This document shows positions 10,801-19,800 of a stretch of 64,000 nt of DNA, piece after piece. This stretch comes from Castor canadensis (taxonomy: Eukaryota; Chordata; Mammalia; Rodentia; Castoridae): positions 16,176,001 through 16,240,000 of the forward strand of contig NC_133401.1 in the NCBI RefSeq assembly GCF_047511655.1, read 5' to 3'. Every line of letters starts with the position of its first letter. Position 1 is the stretch's first letter. The notes under the pieces were generated by a model. That model was not told the DNA's origin. It saw only the letters and a list, made by a program, of their open reading frames with translations, and did not search any database. The translations under genes were made by a program, and so were the position numbers.

Positions 10801-13800
10801 TACTACTGGGCCTGTGTGATGGGTACTTGTGACCCCACTTTGTGTACAAGCCGAGGCTATACCTCACATTGTACAGCCAGCCCTGTTCAGTATGGCCAAG
10901 GGCAAATGGCCCCTCAAAGCTCCCTGGGATCTTAGGGCTGGTGAACAGCGCCCTCTAGGGGAGCAGCTTCGGTAGCTGAGGTTTCCTATCCAGATTGGCA
11001 CCATCTGATACAGTGCACTGTATTACCTTGGTCCCTGTTTTCTCCTCTAGTGTGTTGACCCAACAGTTGCTGAATTCTTGTGTTTTTTTGTTGTTGTTTT
11101 GTTTTTGTTTTTGTTTGTTTTTTGAGACAGGATCTTCCTTTGTAGCCCAGACTGACCTTGAATTTGCTCTATAGCTCAGGCTTGCCTTGAATTGGATATT
11201 ATACAGCTTCAGCTTCCCAAGTGCTAGGATTATAGATGTATACTGCTCTACCCAGTACTTAGTGCTTAATTCTGGTGCTTTTTTTTTTTTTTGTGGTGCT
11301 GGGGCTTGAACTCAAGGCCTTCACCTTGAGCCACTTCACCAGCCCTTTTTTGTGAAGGTTTTTTTCGAGATGGGGTCTTGCGGAACTGTTTGTCTGGGGT
11401 TGATTTTGAACCGCCATCTTCCTGATGTCTGCCTCCTGAGTAGGTAGGATTACAGGCATGAGCCACCGGTACCTGGCTTTTGCTGTGTTTTTGATGGCAC
11501 TGGGGTTTGAACTTGGCCTCATGCTTGCTAGGCAGGCACTCTTCCACTTGAGCCATGCCTTTAATCTTTTCTGCTTTAGTTATTTTTTAGGTAGGGACTT
11601 GTGTTTTTGCCTGGGCCAGCCTGGACCTTGATCCTCCTACTTTGCCTCCCACCCGTGTATCTGGGATGACAAGCACACACTATGATGCCCATCTTTTTAG
11701 TTGAGATGGGGATGTTCATTAACTTTCCCTGTTGTCCATACCCCTCTCCCTCGGTCTTAAAACATGATTCTCTGGATCTCTGCCTCCCAAGTAGCTGCTG
11801 GGATTACAGGCTCTACTCTTAGCTAGGTTCTGAACTCTTTCTTTCTTTTTTTTTTTTTTTCCATGTTCTTGGGGTTTGAACCCAGGGTTTCATGCTTACA
11901 AAGAAGGTGCTCTACCACTTGAGCCATACTTCCAGTCCACTTTGGCCCTGGTTATTTTGGAGCTAGGATCTTGAGAACTGTTTGTCTGAGCTGGTCTCAA
12001 ACGCCAATCCTCCCAATCTCAGCTTCCCAGGTAGTCAGTATTACAGGTTTGAGCCACCAGTGCCTGGCTTTAAGTTCTGAACTCTTAATACCAAATCTAG
12101 TGCCTGGGCCATGGAAGGTGCTCAGTAAATTGTATGGAATGTTTCAAAGATGGGACAAGATGACATGGGGTACCTCTCTACCAGGGCTCCGCTCACTCAC
12201 ATTGTGACCTATGCCCCCTCCATGGTGATTCCCCCACTCCACCCCTTTGTAGGATGCTTCGGAAAGACAAGGAGGAGGCAGAGGCCATCAAACACGCCAA
12301 GGCCCTGGAGGAAGAGAAAGCCATGTACTCGGTGAGGGCTGGGGGCCGAAGGGGGCAGGGTAGTCCTCAGGGAGGGCATACTCCTAACACGCTTGGCCCC
12401 TTCCTCAGGGCCGTCGTTCACGGCGCCAGCGGAGAGAGTTCCGGGAGAAGCGGCTGAGGGGCCGCAAGATCAGTCCACCAAGGTAGGGCTTCTCCCCTGG
12501 GCCTCCCCCACCAGTCAGTCCCAGAGACTCTGAGGGCAGGATTCAGGGCAGGAGGGTTCTTTGGAGGTCGAGTTTGGCTAGAGGAGAGTCCTAATGGGGC
12601 ACTAACTGGTCTGAAGTGACTGTTTGGAGGTAGTAATGGCCTTGGGGCATGTGGGCGCTTTCCCCTGCCAACCGTTCCCCTCATCCTGCTGGGTTTGGGG
12701 TCTTGCATCCCTCCCCAGGAGCCACTGGGGAACGGATGGATGGCTGCCATCAGCACTGGCTGGAGGAGGAGAGGGCTCTGCCCTGCTCTACTACTTGGTG
12801 CCATCTCTGTCAGAGTGGAAAAGTGACTCCCCTTTGTGACCTGCGGTTTCCTCCTTGGGAAACTGGGGCACCATCGCCTGCCAGGAGAGGGCATTGGGCC
12901 AGCCACCCCTTGGAGGTCTTGGGTGAGCAGTCCAACATGGACTTCTGGGCCTCGTGGCCCAGGGCAAAGCCGCACCTCTTTTTGTCACATCTCTGTTAAA
13001 GGACAGGGATTGAGGGTGCTGGGAGGCTTAAAGGATGCTGTGGGCTTAGGGTTTGGTGTGTAAAATATTAGAGAGCAGAACTGACTTGGGTCTGGTAGCT
13101 CACACTTATAATCTCAGCTACTCTGGAGGTTAATTGGGAATATCAAGGTTTGAGGCAAGCTGGGGCAAAACGTTAGGACCCCATCTCAATAAGGTGGGCC
13201 TGGTGGCCTGCGCCTGTGATCCTAGCTGTGCGGGATCACACAGCTAGGATCTTGGTCTGAGGCTGGCCCAGGGCTAAAACATAAGATCCTATCCAAAAAA
13301 ATTAAGTAAAATGGGCTGGGGGGTGTGGCTCAAGTGGTAGAGCACCTGCCGAGCAAGCACAAGGCCCTAAATTTAATCCCCAGTACCACCAACATGAATA
13401 AAAAAGAGCAGCACTGATTCTTGCTGCCATTGTCATTAGCATAGAGACATCATGTCTGTGTGGTCAGTAAAAGCTTGGGGCCACATGGCCTGAAATTAAA
13501 CATGGCTCTTTCATTTCATTTATGAGCTGTGTGACCGTGGGCAAATGACTTGACCTCTCTGGGCTGCTGTCTCATCAGAGAGTTATTGTGAAAAACCACT
13601 GAGTTGGTTGCTGTAAAGCACTTAGTGCCTGGCACATACTAAGCAATTCAGAGTGTGACTATTTTAGTCTTCTTATCGGTAAGCCAGAACCCAGTTAAAC
13701 CTGTGAGGGAGGGGAGCAGGGGAGGGCTGCTGCACGGGTGTGTTGCTCTGGGGTCGGGTGGGTGAACTCCATCAGACCCTCAGATGGGGGCTAGGTCCAA

Positions 13801-16800
13801 GTCCACATCAGCTGAGATGCACACCCTCCTCACCTGCCCTGTCCGTCCTCTCCACAGCTATGCCCGCAGAGACAGTCCCACCTATGACCCCTACAAGCGG
13901 TAAGTGAGGGTCTGTGTGAGGGTGCAGCCTCGTCCTCGGCCACTCCACAGTCACATACACTGTACACCGCGATCTTTGGGGTTGTGGGTCTTTAGCATTC
14001 GGTGTTCCCGGCTTTTTCTTCAAATTTGAGCCTTTATCTTTCTAGTTTAAATACAGTTCAGTCTTTGCTACAATCCATCAAACGTGGCAGGAAGGGGTGA
14101 CTTTGGAACCAAGTCTCTTTGATTAATTAGAAATGACTAGTGAGAAGTATGTGGCACTGAGTGCTTGTCCCAGGTGTAGGGTGGGTGTGGCAGTGGTTAG
14201 GCCCCCACCAGTGGGACAGGCTGTCTAACTCCACTTCCATTCTCTGAGCTCTGGGAGACTCAGGTCCATTCAGGTCCACTCAGCCTGGACAGAGTAAGGA
14301 GGGGCAGGGTGGTCCTGGTGCTATGGAAGGTGCGGTTAGTGTTCTGTGTGTGGGAGTTAGGGATTTTATGAGAATGGAACTGTACACACTTGTACTTGAG
14401 AGCTCCTTCTTGCCCATTTTTACTGGGTTTTGTGGGGCTGGGAGTAGGGCTCAGGGTCTCTGACTCCCTCCCTGGCTCTCCAGCACTGCTCGGGGCTGTC
14501 ATCTTCCTTGCTCCGGAAGGAAGCTGAACTGCCTCCTGCACGCTGGCCCTCTTACAGGTCACCCTCGGAATCCAGCTCTGAGTCCCGTTCACGCTCGCGC
14601 TCCCCGAGCCCAGGCCGCGAGGAGAAGATCACCTTCATCACCAGTTTTGGGGGCAGCGACGAGGAGGCAGCTGCAGCTGCTGCTGCAGCCGCTGCATCAG
14701 GGGCCGCCCCAGGGAAGCCCCCTGCGCCCCCGCAGCCTGGCGGCACCGCGCCGGGACGCAATGCCAGCGCCCGGTCGGTAACGCACGCTCGCTGCCCTCC
14801 CTACGACCCCCGGCGGCCGCGGGCATGGGGGGCAGTACGCGGACGGAGAGGGCCCTGGGCAGCTGGCCTGCGGTACTGACCAGTCCTCTGTGCCACCTGC
14901 AGCCGCCGTTCCTCCTCTTCCTCCTCCTCTTCTGCTTCGAGGACCTCCAGTTCCCGCTCCAGCTCCCGCTCTCGTTCCAGTTCCCGCCGCGGAGGCGGGG
15001 GCTACTACCGCTCTGGCCGCCATGCCCGCTCCCGTTCACGCTCCTGGTCCCGTTCGCGCTCCCGCTCCCGGCGCTACTCTCGTTCCCGCAGCCACGGCAG
15101 GCGACACTCTGTTGGTGGCTCCCGTGATGGCCACCGCTACTCTCGTTCACCAGCCCGGCGTGGCGGGTATGCGCCCCGGCGCAGAAGCAGGTGTGTGTGC
15201 ATATGTGGTCGGGCCAGTTTGTGCCATTTTGGAGAGGGAGGTGACCTGCCTGGGCAGAGGGGATAGGCCCAGGCCACTGCTCTTCTCTCTGGAAACTCTT
15301 AGTTTGAACGGGGCAGTGTAGGTATCCACTGTGTTCAGAGAGTGCCAAGCATGTGCCTGTGGGGGCAGAGCCTAGCCACCTGGCTCAGGAACTCTCTGGG
15401 ACCTTTATCCCTGCTCCCAGAACATTCTTTCAAGGCTGCAGGGAGCAGAAGTGCAGTGTGCTGTATGGTTGCAGGAAGAACCTGGGAATCCAGTGATATC
15501 CCAGTGGAGGAGGCAAGGGTTGCTGGGAAGAGGACTGAAGAATAGTTGGGGGGAGCATCTCCCCTCCTCCCCTTTGCAGGTAGGGCAGGTGGAAGGCAGG
15601 GTCTCTGCTGAGCAGATGCAGCAGCCACATGGGTGTGGCCATGCTGATGAGCTCTGGGCCTCCATGTGGGGACTAGAGACAGCTGCTGCATTCTGATGGA
15701 GCCCTGTGCAGGCGTGCCATGAAATCACAGAAGGCACTTAGAACAAGGCCTGGCCCAGGGTGTGTGCTGTTCCTGTCATCAGCATTGCTACCTGTACTGT
15801 GGCACAGGTCATGTCAGCCACCTGTGGGAGCCGGCAGCTAGAGCAGAGGTTCCAGCTGCTCCTACTACAGAGATAGCACGTGTGCTCTTGGTGCATCATT
15901 GACTACCCAGTGATCGGCTGGGTGCTGCCCTGGCTTCCTTTTTTTCAAGAGCAGTTGAGAGTCTGGAATTTTAAAGGATAGCTCTTGTTTTCTCAGTACT
16001 GACAGCAAATACTAATTCACAAAAACCCGAGATGAGGGCTGGTGGCTGATCTTGAGACTCTGGTTCAGTCCTCGCTACTGACAACAAAACAAAACAAGGT
16101 AGCCTGGCAAAGACAACTTCTGACTGGGTGGGTACTGGCTTCCAGGTCATTTCCTGCAGCCTGATCCCAGGTGAAAGGTTTGGGGCAGGGACCACGAGAC
16201 TCAGGGGTGCTCTGGCTTGGGAGTCCCTGCAAGGATTCAGTTGTGTTCCTGAGACTTGTGGGGGCAGAGGGATCCTTGCAAGTGTCAAAACCCTGAACCC
16301 CAGCAAGAAGAGGGTGAGGGCACCCTGGAACACAACCTTGAGCTGGATGGATATGGCATGGAAAGGGCTCCCAAGGTCACCTGCCAGGAAGTCAACCAGC
16401 GGTGTCTAGGAAGAGAGGAGCCAGTGGTACGGGGTACTGTCTTAGGCCTCTTGTGTCTAGTGAGTTGTCTGTGTAGAGGGACGGTGGCAGGGATCAGCGG
16501 GGACTTGTGAGAAAGAGCAGTGGAGGGGCACACCGGCATTCCATGGAGCCTCACAGGAGGCAGGGAGCTCAGATGGGCTGAGTGCCTCCAACCCCTGTAG
16601 CCTCATGGCCTTTCTCTTGCCCCACTCTGCCCTACCGCACCCCCAGGAGTCGCTCCCGTTCTGGGGACCGCTATAGGCGGGGAGCCCGGGGCCCCCGGCA
16701 CCACAGCAGCAGCCGCAGCCGTAGCCACAGTAGCTGGTCCCTCAGTCCGTCCCGCAGCCGCAGCCTGACCCGCAGCCGAAGCCACAGCCCCAGCCAGAGC

Positions 16801-19800
16801 CAGAGCCGAAGCCGCAGCCGCAGCCGCAGCCGCAGCCAGAGTCACTCACCATCGCCCCCAAGGGAGAAGCTGACCCGGCCGGCAGCATCCCCTGCTGTGG
16901 GCGAGAAGCTGAAAAAGTGAGTCCGAGGGGGGCAGCTGGCAGGGGCATCAGTCTTGGAGGGGGGTGGGTAGTCTACCTACTGCTTTTGTTCTCACTGTGG
17001 AAATGTGGTCATGACTGGGGGGATGGTCTGAGGAGGACATAGCCATATTCCAGGAGGTTCGTCACAGCTTTGTCATGGGTAAAGGGTCAAAGGGTACATG
17101 TCCCTGCCTTGGAGGTTCTGTAGGGGGAGAAAATGGATTGGAGAGGGAGGTGGTGACTCCCTGGGGGTCTGAGGCTCATGACCTTGGCTCTTTGGTCGGA
17201 GGTCAGTGCTGAAGCTATGGGGTAGAGGTTACATCTCCATTTCCCACCCAGGACTGAGCCTGCCGCTGGTAAAGAGACAGGAGCTGCCAAAGTCAGTAAG
17301 AATTTGGAACTCGCCCGTCTAAGTCCCGCCAGCAGCAGTGCCCGAGCTGGGCCCGGTGGGCCTGTGGGGGGCCCAGGGAGCCGGGAGAACAGCCCAGGGA
17401 TGGGGGAGGAAGAGGGCCTGCCCTAAGAGCCATGTCCCCTCTTTGCCTCACTGCATACTGGGCTCCACTGTCCCTGAGCCTTGCAGAGCCTTGTGGTCAT
17501 GTCTGCCCCTCCCCCCACTTCCTGCAAATCCCAGGCTCTTGGCTGAGGTGGCTTGGGGGAGCTCCAGGACACCCACCCCCTCTCTGCCTCTTCTCCCCTT
17601 CCCCAGCCCAAGTTGACACCACAGGAGAAGCTGAAGCTGAGGATGCAGAAGGCGCTGAACAGGCAGTGTAGGTCCCACCCCTGTTCCCGGGCTCCTGCCT
17701 GTTTTCTCTGTCAGGCAGCACTGGGGACCCTGGCCCTAGCTGAAGCTGGAGGCTTCCCCTGGCAGGGAGGCACCTCAGGGAGGAGGGGTGCATCCATTTT
17801 GCTGCCATGCCCAGTGTTGGGCAGCCTGGCTCTTGAGGCCACCTCAGCCCTATGTCTTCCAGTCAAGGCGGATAAGAAGGCAGCTCAGGAGAAGATGATC
17901 CAGCAGGAGCACGAGCGGCAGGTCAGGAAGGAAGGTGATGGGGGTTCGGGGGGGGGGGGGCCCTGGCCAGCCTGGCCAGTCTTTTGCTTTTTTGCCTCTG
18001 TGCCTCATGACCCCACTCTGCTGCAGGAACGGGAGGATGAACTGCGTGCCATGGCCCGCAAAATCCGGATGAAGTAAGGCCCCCTCCTGTGACAGTGCCT
18101 CACCTCGCCTACAGGGCAGTGCCTGGCCCTCCGGCTCCTCTCCCTGTCTTCTAACTGCAAGCCTTTGCTGTCCCTCGGCATGCCAGCTTCTTCCCCACAT
18201 CCCCTAGGCCTCTCACCTCACTCAGAACCCCTTCCCGACCATCTGTCCAGAGCAGTGCCCAAAACCCTGTCCTTCACCTGGTATGAGCTTGGTGTTTTCT
18301 GTTAGGCACTTATGTGTCTCCTCTAAATTAGGTCTCTGTCCTCAGTGCCTAATAGAGTAAGTGGGGTTTTTTATGTTGTTTTGGCTTGCTAGATAGGTGC
18401 TCTACTGCTTGAGCCACTCTGCCAAGTCCATCAGTGTTTGGTTAAAATGTGAACTGAAGCCATTTGCTGGCTCACTGGTGGAAGCAGTGGCTTCTCTCTC
18501 TGCTTTCTCTTTTCTGTCCTCCATTGCAGTGTTGAGTTGGGTATTGGGTAAGGGTCCCTGAGCCTGGATCACAGATTTGGGGTTCAGTTCTGCCTGTCTC
18601 TCTGACCACGTGGCCCTGATGCTGGTACTTGCCTCCTGATGCCTCACTTGAAGTGGGACAGTCCTCAATATCCACCTCATGGGCAGCCAGGATTAGTGCC
18701 TGCAGGAGCTCAGCTCACCCAGGTCCCGTAGCACTATGTGTTAGCAAGGAGGGATCAGTCGGGCAAGGTCTTGTGCCTGAGTTGTTTCTGGTTCCACTCT
18801 ATTGCTGTGAGTCAGTAAGCAGCAGCTCACCCTCTCTGAGCTGAGCCTCCTTCCTGAGACAGGTAACATCTGTGCCCATCCCACAGAGCTACTCCAGGAA
18901 GCCTATGCCCAACACCCGGACCTGTTGCTATTTCCACTTGTTGCTGTTGTGTTTACTGCACGTCCACGTGGGGGCTGCGGAGGAGGCCCTGTATTGCTCT
19001 TAAGTGGAGGAGGGCCAGGTGCTGGGGGCTTAAACCTGCAGTCGCAGCTACGCAGGAGGCAGAGATCAGGAGTATTGTGGTTCAAAGCCAGCCTGGGCAA
19101 ATAGTTCACGAGACTCTATCTCAAAAAAAAAAAACTCATCACAAAAATAGGGCTGGTGGAGTGGCTAAAGGTGTAGGCCCTGAGTTCAAGCCCCAATGCC
19201 ACCAAAAAATGAAAGTGGAGAAGGGCCATGCATTGTGGAGCATGCCTTTAGTCCCCAACAAGACCTTATCTCTGGGGGGAGGGTAGGAAAACCAGGCTGG
19301 AGGTGTAGCTTGAGTCACAGAGTGCCTGTCAAGTGCAAGGTCACGTTCAAACCCAGCACCACCAAAAAGACGGGAAAACAAAAAACCAGAAGAGCCAGGG
19401 ACTCGGGGTTGTTGTCAGTCACACTTTGGCTTCTGATCTGGCTCTGCCACCTCACTGCAAGCCTCTGTCCTGTCTGAGCCTGTTTGCTGGTCTGCTCAAT
19501 GGAGAGTCATCATCCCCCTCCAGGCGGACAAAGCATCCAGTACATGCAGCCTTGGGTGCCAGTCCTGCCCTGGCCACTCAGCATGTACCTGTCCCCACTG
19601 TCTAGTCCTCCCTCAGCCCTGCCAGCCAGTGTCCTGTGTCCAGTGGGACAGTGACAACTGCCCCCTAATTTTGCTGCTCTGCATGTCTTGAGGGGGTCTT
19701 AGCATATTTGTGTTCTCTGCAGCCCGCAGGTACTTACCCGTTCCCCCTGGTTCCCTCCCCTTTCCCCCCGCAGGGAGCGGGAGCGCAGGGAGAAGGAGAG

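Larger units (their letters stand above)
10737..12252 (+). other. CLASRP: CLASRP intron with reverse SINE pile-up
   Basis: 10737-11079 is unique; 11080-12075 is nearly continuous reverse SINE sequence; 12076-12252 leads to the acceptor. Confidence 0.75.
12483..13857 (+). other. CLASRP: CLASRP intron with SINEs and MIR
   Basis: 12483-13070 is unique. SINE material lies at 13075-13415 and a MIR at about 13480-13660. The rest is unique. Confidence 0.7.

Noticed and set aside
14460-14557. Possible poison exon before the CLASRP poly-Ala exon
   Set aside because: No clear acceptor-donor pair could be defined; only a stretch upstream of the real acceptor was seen.
14638-15348. 236-codon minus-strand frame
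   Set aside because: It is the shadow of the CLASRP RS exon; the regular CGN/TCN codons leave the opposite strand free of stops.
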